From: Ktedonobacterales bacterium
GTDB taxonomy: Bacteria; Chloroflexota; Ktedonobacteria; Ktedonobacterales; Ktedonobacteraceae
DNA length: 64,000 nucleotides
NCBI GenBank assembly: GCA_027451525.1
Contig: DAIDJF010000014.1
Coordinates: 29,523-93,522 of the forward strand
Reading direction: 5' to 3'
The position numbers and the translations under genes were made by a program. Positions 51,538 to 59,927 of the stretch are shown piece by piece (position 1 is the first letter of the stretch; every line of letters begins with the position of its first letter). The notes under the pieces are model-generated. The model was given only the letters and a program-made list of their open reading frames with translations, searched no databases and was not told the DNA's origin.

Positions 51538-51861
51538 TTACAAGCGGTCGAAGCCACGGTCAGCATCGCGGTCACGTGAGCTTTGCCCAAAACCTGTATC
51601 GCCCATGCCTTGATCGAAACCTCGGCCTTGACTCTGTTGCCCATAGTCGCCGCTCGTCTGGCGTCCCATAGACTGTCCACCCATCTGGCTCTGGCTACTT
51701 CGCATACCCGTTCCACCTGCCGCCGTTTGTGTAATATTCTGTGCAACCTGATCGGGCGTGATACCGGCGGCATCAGCGGCGCGGTTCAGATCATCCATTG
51801 TAATGTTGCGATTATCACCATGAGCATCATTTGGTTTTCCACAGCCACAGCTAACGCACAT
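51538..51861 (-). CDS. Small Cys-rich N-terminus protein, conserved type, unknown function
   Basis: A 107-residue protein starting MCVSCGCGKPNDAHGDNRNI. This Cys-rich opening followed by HGD recurs in small proteins of Chloroflexota, Cyanobacteria and Actinomycetota and probably binds a metal. A short helix (MDDLNRAADAAGITPDQVAQ) follows, then a low-complexity Gly/Gln/Arg/Asp tail. The ATG has AAAGGAGT upstream. It stands alone on the minus strand between two plus-strand units. Confidence 0.75.
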   Translation of the reverse strand: MCVSCGCGKPNDAHGDNRNITMDDLNRAADAAGITPDQVAQNITQTAAGGTGMRSSQSQMGGQSMGRQTSGDYGQQSQGRGFDQGMGDTGFGQSSRDRDADRGFDRL

Positions 51862-51967
51862 ACTGTTACTCCTTTGTTCACTACTGATCTTGTAGCCCTA
51901 CATGTGACTACAGCAGTCACACACAATGCCACGCCACACAGATAAAAAAGTTTCATCGCACACAAGC

Positions 51968-51985
51968 GGTTAAGATTTGGTTAAG
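51968..51985. promoter_or_regulatory. GGTTAAG direct repeat spaced 11 bases
   Basis: GGTTAAG occurs at 51968 and 51979, an 11-base period as in PhoP/PhoB-type boxes. It lies 46 bases upstream of the -35 of the lytic transglycosylase promoter, a typical activator position. Confidence 0.4.
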
Positions 51986-52030
51986 GTGTAGGACTTTTGT
52001 GTGAAATTATTCATAGTTCTGCACGAAAAT

Positions 52031-52060
52031 TTGACTGTGGTCGGTCTATTCAGGTAGACT
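52031..52060 (+). promoter_or_regulatory. Promoter of the lytic transglycosylase gene
   Basis: TTGACT (52031-52036) and TAGACT (52055-52060) are 18 bases apart, 48 bases before the start codon. Confidence 0.6.
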
Positions 52061-52107
52061 CTGAACACAGAGAAGCAAAAAACTATTTAGTAGTAATGAG
52101 GTAGGTT

Positions 52108-53118
52108 ATGCCACAATTTTCCCCTCTTCCCCCATTTCAGCAAAGCCAATACGCTGGAATGAGAGAGGAGCCATTCAATCACGATAACGTCCCAACTATG
52201 CCACCCATTACCACCGCCCCACTCTATGCACCAATGGGTCAGCCTGCTACTGAACAATTACAGACGGTCACGCAGTCACAACCACTCTACCAGCCAAGAA
52301 ATACGCGGACAGAACAGCTTGAACCGTTCTCAGGTCCACTAGAGGACTTATCAACGGCACCATCGCTACTCGATGCATTGCAAGCAACCATGTCCACGCG
52401 GGCTACCACTCAGACGCGCATCGTCGTTATACCTGGAGCAAAAAAACAGACTGCCACCCTTCCTTCCCCCACGAAGGCGCGGCGCATCCCTCCCAAGCTA
52501 CGCATCGCCATCACGCTTGGTTCAATTCTCGCCGTGATGGTGATGACGTTGCTCTCACTAGCTCCATTAGACAATGGGCAAAGCGGACTACCATTTTTTG
52601 GCAGTGTCATGCAGTGGGCTAAGGCACAACAGCAAAATTGGACGATCATGGCACATATGATGCCTGCCGCACAAAGTGCTCCCGCTGCGCCTGCGGCTCC
52701 CGTCGTCCCTGCTCCTGTCACACTTCCGCAGAGCCAGTACATTGCGATTGCGCGCCAGGACGCGCTCAATGCGGGCATCTCGCCGGATTATTTCGTGCGT
52801 CAGATCAACCAGGAGAGTGGCTTTAACCCTAACGCCGTCTCGCCTGCTGGCGCGGTCGGTATCGCCCAATTTGAGCCATCTACTGCGGCTGGCCTGGGTA
52901 TTGACCCCTGGAATCCCATTCAGGCATTAAATGCCGCCGCGCACCTGATGGCATCGTATGCCAACCAGTACGGCGGGGACTACGCAAAAGCCCTTGCGGC
53001 ATACAACGCGGGTAGCGGTACAGTACAATATGCAGTTAACACCTGTGGAACCGTGAACTGGATGAACTGCTTGCCCGCAGAGACGCGCAACTATATCCAG
53101 GTCATCATGGGCATTTAA
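52108..53118 (+). CDS. Membrane-anchored lytic transglycosylase (SLT domain)
   Basis: A 336-residue type II membrane protein. The first 145 residues are Pro/Thr/Gln-rich and cytoplasmic, one helix follows (about 146-166; LRIAITLGSILAVMVMTLLS), then an Ala/Pro hinge and a transglycosylase domain (about 210-336). The catalytic glutamate is in FVRQINQESGFNPNAVSPAG, with GIAQFEPSTAAGLG and KALAAYNAGSGTVQ completing the family 1 pattern. It cleaves peptidoglycan glycan strands outside the membrane. ATG 52108 follows GAGGTAGG. It is monocistronic. Confidence 0.92.
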   Translation: MPQFSPLPPFQQSQYAGMREEPFNHDNVPTMPPITTAPLYAPMGQPATEQLQTVTQSQPLYQPRNTRTEQLEPFSGPLEDLSTAPSLLDALQATMSTRATTQTRIVVIPGAKKQTATLPSPTKARRIPPKLRIAITLGSILAVMVMTLLSLAPLDNGQSGLPFFGSVMQWAKAQQQNWTIMAHMMPAAQSAPAAPAAPVVPAPVTLPQSQYIAIARQDALNAGISPDYFVRQINQESGFNPNAVSPAGAVGIAQFEPSTAAGLGIDPWNPIQALNAAAHLMASYANQYGGDYAKALAAYNAGSGTVQYAVNTCGTVNWMNCLPAETRNYIQVIMGI

Positions 53119-53137
53119 GAGTTCGCAAGACATATTC

Positions 53138-53176
53138 AAAAACAGGGTACATCATTGTGAGGTACCCTGTTTTTTT
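53138..53176 (+). terminator. Rho-independent terminator after the transglycosylase
   Basis: AAAACAGGGTAC pairs with GTACCCTGTTTT around an 11-base loop and is followed by a T-run ending at 53176. It starts about 20 bases after the stop. Confidence 0.92.
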
Positions 53177-53193
53177 CACTCCTACGCAAAAGG

Positions 53194-53202
53194 TGATACA
53201 AT
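53194..53202 (+). promoter_or_regulatory. Candidate extended -10 promoter for pruA
   Basis: TGA-TACAAT (53194-53202) lies just after the upstream terminator; TTCACT at 53175-53180 is a poor -35 at 16 bases. The leader to ATG 53298 is about 90 bases. Confidence 0.4.
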
Positions 53203-53297
53203 AAAGGGAAGAGTATCACAGTTAGTCAATGCATGACTATACGAAACATCGCAACCCATATACACAATGAAGTGTTTTCTTCTAAGGAGTTTTTCAC

Positions 53298-54875
53298 ATG
53301 ACAACCACAGCGAATAGCGCAAGCATTCGTACACAGACGCCCTTTATAAATGCCCCCCTTACCGATTTCAGCAATGAGATAAACAGGCAAGCACAGGCTG
53401 CTGCTCTGGCACAAGTTAAGAGCGAATTGGGTCAGACCTATCCGCTCATCATTGGCGGCAAGAAGATCATGAGCGCGCATACCTTCGCTTCAATCAATCC
53501 CGCGCAACCCGATCAGGTCGTTGGATATTTTGCCCGTGCGACCGTCGAGCAAGCGGAGGAAGCAATCAAGGCGGCGGCAAGTGCCTTTGAAACCTGGAAG
53601 CGCGTCCCCGCGCAGGAACGCGCCAATTATCTCTTCGCGGCAGCAGATTTGCTCCGTGAGCGGCGTTTCTTGATGAATGCATGGATGATCTACGAGGTTG
53701 GCAAGAGTTGGGTTGAAGCTGATGCAGACACAGCCGAAGCCATCGACTTCATGGATTTCTACGCACGTGAGATGTTGCGCCTGGCGGAGAAACAGCCCGT
53801 TGTGCCTGTCGAAGGCGAAGATAATGAACTTGTCTATATTCCACTGGGAGTTGGAGCTGTCATCCCGCCCTGGAATTTCCCCTGTGCCATCACAGTTGGC
53901 ATGACCAGCGCATCGTTCGTGACAGGCAACACGGTAATCTTAAAGCCCGCCAGCACTTCGCCCGCGATTGCTGCGCAGTTTGTAAAGATTTTGGAAGATG
54001 TTGGCTTGCCCGCTGGCGTGGTCAACTTCCTGACTGGCTCCGGCTCCGTGATCGGTGACGTGCTGGTCGAGAGTCCACAAACACGCTTTATTGCCTTCAC
54101 GGGTTCGCGCGATGTGGGCCTGCGCATCAACGAACTGGCCGCCCGTCCACAGAAAGGCCAGATTTGGATTAAGCGCACAATCCTGGAGATGGGTGGTAAG
54201 GACGCCGTTGTCGTCGATGAGACAGCCGACCTGGATGCCGCCGCTGCTGGTATCGTGGCCTCTGCCTTTGGGTTCCAGGGTCAGAAATGCTCGGCTGGTT
54301 CCAGAGCGATCATCGTCGAGTCCGTCTATGATCAGGTAGTACAGAAGGTCGTCGAGAAAGCGCGCCAGCTGACCATGGGCGATGTGACACAGCCGACTAC
54401 CTATATGGGGCCGGTGATCGATGCCAGCGCGCAAAAGAAGATCAGCGAGTACATTGAGATTGGCAAGCACGAGGGAAAACTATTGCTCGGCGGTGAACAG
54501 CATGGCCCAGGCTACTTTATCGAGCCGACGATTATCGCCGATGTAGACTCCCATGCCCGTATCGCGCAAGAAGAGATTTTTGGGCCAGTCCTCGCTGTCA
54601 TCAAGGCCAAAGACTTTGATGACGCGCTCCAGATCGCCAACGGCACAGAATATGGATTGACAGGTGCGCTCTTCTCACGCGATGAGCAGCGTATCGAACG
54701 CGCAAAAGCTGATTTCCATGTCGGCAACCTGTACTTCAATCGCAAATGTACGGGAGCGTTAGTTGGGGCACAACCATTTGGCGGCTTCAACATGTCTGGC
54801 ACTGACTCAAAGGCGGGAGGACGCGACTACCTGCTCCTCTTCACGCAAGCCAAATCAATCACAACCCGAAAATAA
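53298..54875 (+). CDS. pruA: L-glutamate gamma-semialdehyde (1-pyrroline-5-carboxylate) dehydrogenase
   Basis: A 525-residue aldehyde dehydrogenase that finishes proline or arginine breakdown by making glutamate. Landmarks are PLGVGAVIPPWNFPCAITVG, FLTGSGSVIGDVLVESPQTR, ILEMGGKDAVVVDETADLDA (catalytic Glu), FGFQGQKCSAGSRAIIVES (nucleophile Cys) and the P5CDH-type end LYFNRKCTGALVGAQPFGGF. The N-terminus FINAPLTDFSNEINRQAQAA is also typical of the monofunctional RocA/PruA branch. The ATG follows AAGGAG. No proline dehydrogenase gene is adjacent. Confidence 0.94.
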   Translation: MTTTANSASIRTQTPFINAPLTDFSNEINRQAQAAALAQVKSELGQTYPLIIGGKKIMSAHTFASINPAQPDQVVGYFARATVEQAEEAIKAAASAFETWKRVPAQERANYLFAAADLLRERRFLMNAWMIYEVGKSWVEADADTAEAIDFMDFYAREMLRLAEKQPVVPVEGEDNELVYIPLGVGAVIPPWNFPCAITVGMTSASFVTGNTVILKPASTSPAIAAQFVKILEDVGLPAGVVNFLTGSGSVIGDVLVESPQTRFIAFTGSRDVGLRINELAARPQKGQIWIKRTILEMGGKDAVVVDETADLDAAAAGIVASAFGFQGQKCSAGSRAIIVESVYDQVVQKVVEKARQLTMGDVTQPTTYMGPVIDASAQKKISEYIEIGKHEGKLLLGGEQHGPGYFIEPTIIADVDSHARIAQEEIFGPVLAVIKAKDFDDALQIANGTEYGLTGALFSRDEQRIERAKADFHVGNLYFNRKCTGALVGAQPFGGFNMSGTDSKAGGRDYLLLFTQAKSITTRK

Positions 54876-54910
54876 CGCATGTCTCGCCCCTATAGGCGTG
54901 ATGATGGCAT

Positions 54911-54957
54911 TGAAAAAATGAATCCGCATCGTAATCGAATGCGGATTCATTTTTTCA
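54911..54957. terminator. Bidirectional terminator between pruA and pulA
   Basis: TGAAAAAATGAATCCGCAT (54911-54929) pairs with ATGCGGATTCATTTTTTCA (54938-54956), a 19-bp perfect stem with A and T runs on both flanks. It serves the two convergent genes. Confidence 0.93.
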
Positions 54958-55015
54958 ACACGATAAGCACACCCGGTATGCCTGCTATTTTTTTGGCTAA
55001 CATCCTTAAGCCTAA

Positions 55016-57220
55016 TTAATCGCGTTGCCCATCCTCTTGATGAAGAATCATACAGGCAATCGGTGGGACAGGAAGCATTCCTTCAACCTGTCCAAGTGGC
55101 TCCTCGCTCACGTGCCCTTGCGTGCCCACAAGCGTCCATGTTCCCGCTGGCAAGGCAAAGGAGACCTCATACAAATTGGGGTTATAGATCACAAGAATGT
55201 AGGCCCAGGGATCACCATTCGCGTGCTCATGCAATTCAAAGGCCAGCGTATTATTGGGACTACTAAGAATGGAGAGATGTTCCCGCACCTCATCAGTAGT
55301 GCGCAGACGAAAAGCAGGATGGTTCAGACGCACATGAATAAGCTGCATGTAATAGTCACAAACCGCCTTATAACTCGCTTTACGGCTCCAATCGAACTGG
55401 TTGATCTCATCACCCGCGTTATAACTATTATTATTTCCCGATTTTGTGCGCAGAAACTCCTCGCCACCCTGTAAAAACGGTACACCTTGCGAGGTCAGAA
55501 TAACAGCTTGCGCCAATTCATCCATTTTGATGCGATCTGCCTCACTATCCTGTCCATTACTCTGCGCAATCTTATCCCACAAAGTGTAGTTATCATGGCA
55601 ACTTACATAGTTGATCGTCTCACTGGGAGCAGCCGCAAAATCGTCAATACTGCCCATCATAGCGCGTCGCACGGCATCAAGTGCCCCTTGCGCTCCCGTC
55701 GCGAAACCACGCGCCCCCGCATCGAAGACGGTTCCATCCAGTGCATCGCGAATTTCATCATTAAAGACGCCAATACCAAGACCACGCTGACGACCTTTCA
55801 TCAACAACTGCTCTCCTGGCAATGCGGAACCGCCACCCGTCCACGGCTCGCCATACACCATAATTGAAGGGTTTAAGGCATGCAGATCCGCGGCCACCTT
55901 CTGCATGGTCTCCACGCCCAACAAGGCCATCAGGTCAAAACGGAAACCATCTACATGATACTGCTCAACCCAGTATTTGAGCGAATCGCGGATAAATTTC
56001 TGCACCATTGGGCGCTCAGAGGCAACCTCATTGCCCACGCCGGAGCCATTGGTATAGTTGCCCGCGTAGTCCGTGCGATAATAATACTGTGGCACAAGTT
56101 TATCAAAATCCGAGTCGCCAACCGCATAAGTATGATTATACACTACATCCATAATAACACCGATATTCGCTTTATGCAGATTTTGTATCATCTGCTTATA
56201 TTGCGCAATACGCGCTGTGCCATGTGGTGTTGTAGCATATGCCCCCTCTGGCACATTGTAATTACGCGGATCATACCCCCAATTGTATTGATCGAAGACA
56301 TATTCATCAACGCTGGCAAATTCCTCGACCGGCAGGACCTGCACATGCGTGATGCCAAGTTCCTTCAAGTGGTCAATACCTGTCGCAAGCCCCTCCGGGC
56401 TGCGCGTGCCCTCTTCCGTGAATGCCAGATAGCGTCCCTTCTGCTGCATACCGGAACTTTGCTCAATAGAGAAATCGCGCACATGTACTTCGTAAATCAC
56501 GGCATCCACCGGTGAGGCAAGTTGTTTGTGTTGGTCGTGTTCCCAACCTGCGGGATTAGTCGTAGCCATGTCCACAATCATAGCGCGATGGGCATTGACA
56601 GAGATAGTTCGTGCATAGGGATCGACGGCTACGTGCGTCACCCCATGAATCGTAACGAGGTAAAGATAATACCAGTTTACAAGATTGCCTTCGACGCGCA
56701 CAAACCATGTTCCGCCATCACTGCACTCCATTGGAACCTGTTTTATCAACGGCCCCATCTCGCTCCTATAGAGCAGAAGATGAACATCCGATGCGGTTGG
56801 TGTCCAGACCCGAAACGCTGTCCCATCTGGCGTGTAGGCACAACCAAGGTCGTCGCCATCATAATAGTAGAGCGCGCCATTCAACACGTTGCGCGGAACC
56901 ACGATATTGCCGCCATGATTGCGTAAGACCACCTCTAGTACATGTGTTACATCTGGGGTCTCCGCCAGCGTCACAACAAGCAGGTCCGTCTGGGGATTTG
57001 CCGGATCACCATAGAAATGTACCGATGCAACGGGTAGGTCCGCACCCGTTGTTTGGTCTGTCACGCTCATCTCATCGACAAGCACGTTCTGCGTGTGCGC
57101 GGCGGATAGCTTGACATAGAGTGTGTGGACATCGTCTAGGTAGGCATGGGTAACTCGTGGTTGTTCAAACACGTCTCTCACCTGTCCATTTTTCTGTACC
57201 AGGAACAATTTCACTGGCAC
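55016..57220 (-). CDS. pulA: Type I pullulanase
   Basis: A 734-residue debranching enzyme cutting alpha-1,6 bonds of pullulan and branched glucans. The type I signature YNWGYDPRNYNVPEGAYATT is present. GH13 regions are DVVYNHTYA, DGFRFDLMALLG (nucleophile Asp), YGEPWTGG (acid Glu) and INYVSCHDNYTLWD. A CBM48-type domain (FRVWTPTASDVHLLLYRSEM, near 130-150) precedes the barrel. No signal peptide, so it should act on intracellular glycogen-like glucans. The start is GTG at 57220 without a clear ribosome binding site; GTG two codons later is an alternative. Confidence 0.93.
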   Translation of the reverse strand: MPVKLFLVQKNGQVRDVFEQPRVTHAYLDDVHTLYVKLSAAHTQNVLVDEMSVTDQTTGADLPVASVHFYGDPANPQTDLLVVTLAETPDVTHVLEVVLRNHGGNIVVPRNVLNGALYYYDGDDLGCAYTPDGTAFRVWTPTASDVHLLLYRSEMGPLIKQVPMECSDGGTWFVRVEGNLVNWYYLYLVTIHGVTHVAVDPYARTISVNAHRAMIVDMATTNPAGWEHDQHKQLASPVDAVIYEVHVRDFSIEQSSGMQQKGRYLAFTEEGTRSPEGLATGIDHLKELGITHVQVLPVEEFASVDEYVFDQYNWGYDPRNYNVPEGAYATTPHGTARIAQYKQMIQNLHKANIGVIMDVVYNHTYAVGDSDFDKLVPQYYYRTDYAGNYTNGSGVGNEVASERPMVQKFIRDSLKYWVEQYHVDGFRFDLMALLGVETMQKVAADLHALNPSIMVYGEPWTGGGSALPGEQLLMKGRQRGLGIGVFNDEIRDALDGTVFDAGARGFATGAQGALDAVRRAMMGSIDDFAAAPSETINYVSCHDNYTLWDKIAQSNGQDSEADRIKMDELAQAVILTSQGVPFLQGGEEFLRTKSGNNNSYNAGDEINQFDWSRKASYKAVCDYYMQLIHVRLNHPAFRLRTTDEVREHLSILSSPNNTLAFELHEHANGDPWAYILVIYNPNLYEVSFALPAGTWTLVGTQGHVSEEPLGQVEGMLPVPPIACMILHQEDGQRD

Positions 57221-57315
57221 ATGATTAAAACTGCGCTAATCACGGATGCAACAATACCATGTTCCTCATGTATATGCAAGCATTCCCGCCATGCTCCTCC
57301 GACCCACAGCCCACC

Positions 57316-57381
57316 GTGTTTCTTGTTAGAAACACCCGCATTGGTCGCATAAAAACAGTGTTATACACTGAATACTATAAT
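57316..57381. promoter_or_regulatory. Two palindromes and a TATAAT box between pulA and the MBL gene
   Basis: GTGTTTC-N6-GAAACAC (57316-57335) and CAGTGT-TAT-ACACTG (57356-57370) are perfect inverted repeats, followed by TATAAT (57376-57381). They occupy the 370-base divergent gap 57221-57590, which holds no other gene that I can see. They may be operators for pulA, the MBL gene or both. Confidence 0.4.
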
Positions 57382-57590
57382 AGAAACAGCTTGCTTGCAG
57401 GCATAGCTGCGACAAGCAGAAGAGTAGCGGCAAGAAGCAAGCATAAGGCGCGGCACAATGCTGCACATATAGCAACGTTCATACAAAATATCGTAAAATA
57501 AAACAATCACGACTTAGCCATATAGATACATTGGATAAATACACAGCGGACTGGTAGATTTCAGTCTCTTACAGACAAAGGAGTATTTCA

Positions 57591-58526
57591 TTGGCAGCCA
57601 CGACGCAACTCACTTCTGGCACATGGCAGATATCGCTGCCATTTCAGGGTGAACCCGGTATTGTCGGTTCTTATCTCCTGGCAGGCAACAATGAGCTAGC
57701 ACTCGTTGATCCAGGCCCAGGTAGTACGTTAGAAGCTCTCCTGACCTCTATTCGCGAGGCCGGCTTTGAGCCAGAGGCAGTCACGCACATTCTAGCGACG
57801 CATATTCATCTCGATCACGCAGGAGCAGTCGGCTCACTTATCAAGCACACGCCTAATGCAACCGTATATGTCCATAGTAAGGGCGCGCCACATCTGATTG
57901 ATACCACAAAGGTGGTAGCGAGTGCGGCACGTATTTACGGAGATCGCATGCAAGACCTGTGGGGTGAGATCAAATCAACACCAGCGGAGCGTGTCAAAAC
58001 CATCGAAGGTGGCGACGTGCTCAATATCGCGGGGCGACGTTTGGAGGTTCACTACACGCCAGGACACGCCGTTCACCACGTAATCTTTTTTGATGTACAT
58101 TCGGGCGAACTGTTCGCAGGTGATGTCGCGGGTGTGCGCTTGCAAGATGTTGACTATGTGCGCCCTCCCACACCACCACCGGACCTGGATATCGAGGCAT
58201 GGTCAGCCAGCATCGACCTGCTCAAACGTCTTCGGCCTGATGTGCTCTACCTGGGTCACTTTGGTCCATCGCGCCCACCTATTCCACACCTGGAACGCCT
58301 GCGCGAGCGTCTGCTCTACTGGGGCGATTTCGTGCTGGGAGCCATGCGCGACGGCAAGAACGAGGCCGAAATTCTGGCAATGCTCAAAAAGCAGACCGAG
58401 CCAGAGCTTCAGCGCGTGACCCGCGACCCAAATGCGCTGGCACGCTACGATATCGCGACGAACTATCCCATGACCGTCCAGGGCTACATGCGCTACTGGC
58501 AGAAGAAACACCCAGAGCGTCTCTAG
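57591..58526 (+). CDS. Metallo-beta-lactamase-fold hydrolase
   Basis: A 311-residue protein with TTG start at 57591, preceded by AAAGGAG at 7-base spacing. The metal site is ATHIHLDHAGAVGSLIKHTP, with HYTPGHAVHHVIFFDVHSGE and LYLGHFGPSRPP further on. The C-terminal 90 residues (RLRERLLYWGDFVLGAMRDG, EAEILAMLKKQTEPELQR) form a helical domain seen in glyoxalase II-like/RNase-like MBL proteins of unknown substrate. It is probably a soluble thioester or phosphodiester hydrolase. Confidence 0.85.
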   Translation: MAATTQLTSGTWQISLPFQGEPGIVGSYLLAGNNELALVDPGPGSTLEALLTSIREAGFEPEAVTHILATHIHLDHAGAVGSLIKHTPNATVYVHSKGAPHLIDTTKVVASAARIYGDRMQDLWGEIKSTPAERVKTIEGGDVLNIAGRRLEVHYTPGHAVHHVIFFDVHSGELFAGDVAGVRLQDVDYVRPPTPPPDLDIEAWSASIDLLKRLRPDVLYLGHFGPSRPPIPHLERLRERLLYWGDFVLGAMRDGKNEAEILAMLKKQTEPELQRVTRDPNALARYDIATNYPMTVQGYMRYWQKKHPERL

Positions 58527-58580
58527 GGATAACAGAAGCCAAATGCAAATAGAAACGCGATAATCAGGTGTAACAAGGAT

Positions 58581-58691
58581 GCGTAGGGGCGTGATTTATC
58601 ACGCCCAATACGCACGTCAATCCGCCTGGGGGGCCCTGTGGCAAGCCATGCGAACGGGGGACGAGGGCGTGATAGAATCACACCCCTACGC
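58581..58691. repeat. Second type of inverted-repeat element
   Basis: Arms of 26 and 27 bases (58581-58606 and 58665-58691; outer sequence GCGTAGGGGCGTGAT) are inverted relative to each other with three differences, enclosing a 58-base centre. The design (GTAGGGGCG outer ends) is like the GTAGGGGCGACC elements but the core differs. It sits between convergent genes. Confidence 0.65.
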
Positions 58692-58739
58692 CAATGTCTA
58701 TATTATTTTTTCAATACGATTATCGCGTCTCTACGGTTT

Positions 58740-59927
58740 TTACGTGCATTGTACAAAGCGCATGGGGTAACGGTGTAGCGCTTCTACGCCCGTCTGTGTG
58801 ACACGCAGCATCTCCCCAACCTGGACGCCCATGCGCTCATCTGCGGTGATAATGTTTGGTTGAATGACAATTACCATGTTTTCACGCAAGATAAACGTTT
58901 CGGGTACACGTACACTCGTGCGGCGTGTGCGCAATACAGGGGCAAGATAACCACCACCAAAGCCGTGTACCAGATCGTCACAGATCGTAAAGCCTGCCTG
59001 GTGAATATATTCAGCGGCATCCAGTATCTCGTCACTGGTCGCCCCGGCCCGCACAACACGCGCAATACGTTCAAACGCCTCCACAGCGACCTCGTACATA
59101 TGCATATATGCAGGCGTGGGTGGTGCGCCAATCGCGAATGGACGGAGGATCTGACCCGCGTAGCCGTGATAGTGCGCGCTGATCTCGGTAATCAGTACGT
59201 CGCCTGCTTGCAAAACGCGATGTGACTGATATTGCGCGGGCACACAGAGACTGGGATTACTCATCGGGGTCGTGCCCATGTAGTGAATATGCGTTCTGCC
59301 ACCTAAACCCAAATACGCGCCCTCCACAATCGCCGTCAGATCGTGTTCAGTGATGCCAGGACGTGCCTCACGTTCAAGAGCCTCTATTGCCAGATCACTC
59401 AACGCCGCTCCCCTGCGCAGGAATGTCAGTTCCTCCTCGCTCTTGACAAGGCGCATACGCGCCATCTGCGCACTGAAATCGATAAAAACCGCTTCTGGCA
59501 ATTCACGCTTCAGCAGTTCGTACTGCTTGAACGAGGGCGTGCCAACCAACCCAATGCGGCTCTTATCCAACTGACGCGCATGCAGGTTTTCAGCAACAGC
59601 GGCGGCACTATCTGGTCCACCCCAGCGCACATCGTGGCAACGCGCAACACGTCGTGCATTTGGCACATGGTTATACATTTGCACAAAAAGCGTCGGCTCA
59701 CCCTCACCAGGAAAGACCAGAAAAGCCTCTCTGGTGGCAATAAAATCGGTGAGGAACAGCACCTCATGATAGGAGGCAGTGGTGCTATATATAACGAGCG
59801 CGGAGAGGTCCGCAGCGTGCATAGCCGTGCGAACCTCTGCGTACCGACGGGCGAACTCCTCCTCAGAAAACTGTGGATATTCCGCCTCTACAATCACTTG
59901 ACACCTCGCTCTTGAGACAAGGGACAT
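58740..59927 (-). CDS. M24 (creatinase/aminopeptidase P) family protein with altered metal site
   Basis: A 395-residue protein with the creatinase N-terminal domain (1-165) and the pita-bread domain (170-395). The positions of the usual ligands read EISAHYHGYAGQILRPF (normally two aspartates), DDLVHGFGGGYLAP (histidine kept), MVIVIQPNIITADE (Glu replaced by Gln) and GVQVGEMLRVT. So at least three of five metal ligands are replaced, as in metal-free family members such as creatinase. It may hydrolyse a non-peptide substrate or be regulatory. Its start is next to the PEP carboxykinase stop, and it is the last gene of that operon. Confidence 0.85.
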   Translation of the reverse strand: MSLVSRARCQVIVEAEYPQFSEEEFARRYAEVRTAMHAADLSALVIYSTTASYHEVLFLTDFIATREAFLVFPGEGEPTLFVQMYNHVPNARRVARCHDVRWGGPDSAAAVAENLHARQLDKSRIGLVGTPSFKQYELLKRELPEAVFIDFSAQMARMRLVKSEEELTFLRRGAALSDLAIEALEREARPGITEHDLTAIVEGAYLGLGGRTHIHYMGTTPMSNPSLCVPAQYQSHRVLQAGDVLITEISAHYHGYAGQILRPFAIGAPPTPAYMHMYEVAVEAFERIARVVRAGATSDEILDAAEYIHQAGFTICDDLVHGFGGGYLAPVLRTRRTSVRVPETFILRENMVIVIQPNIITADERMGVQVGEMLRVTQTGVEALHRYPMRFVQCT

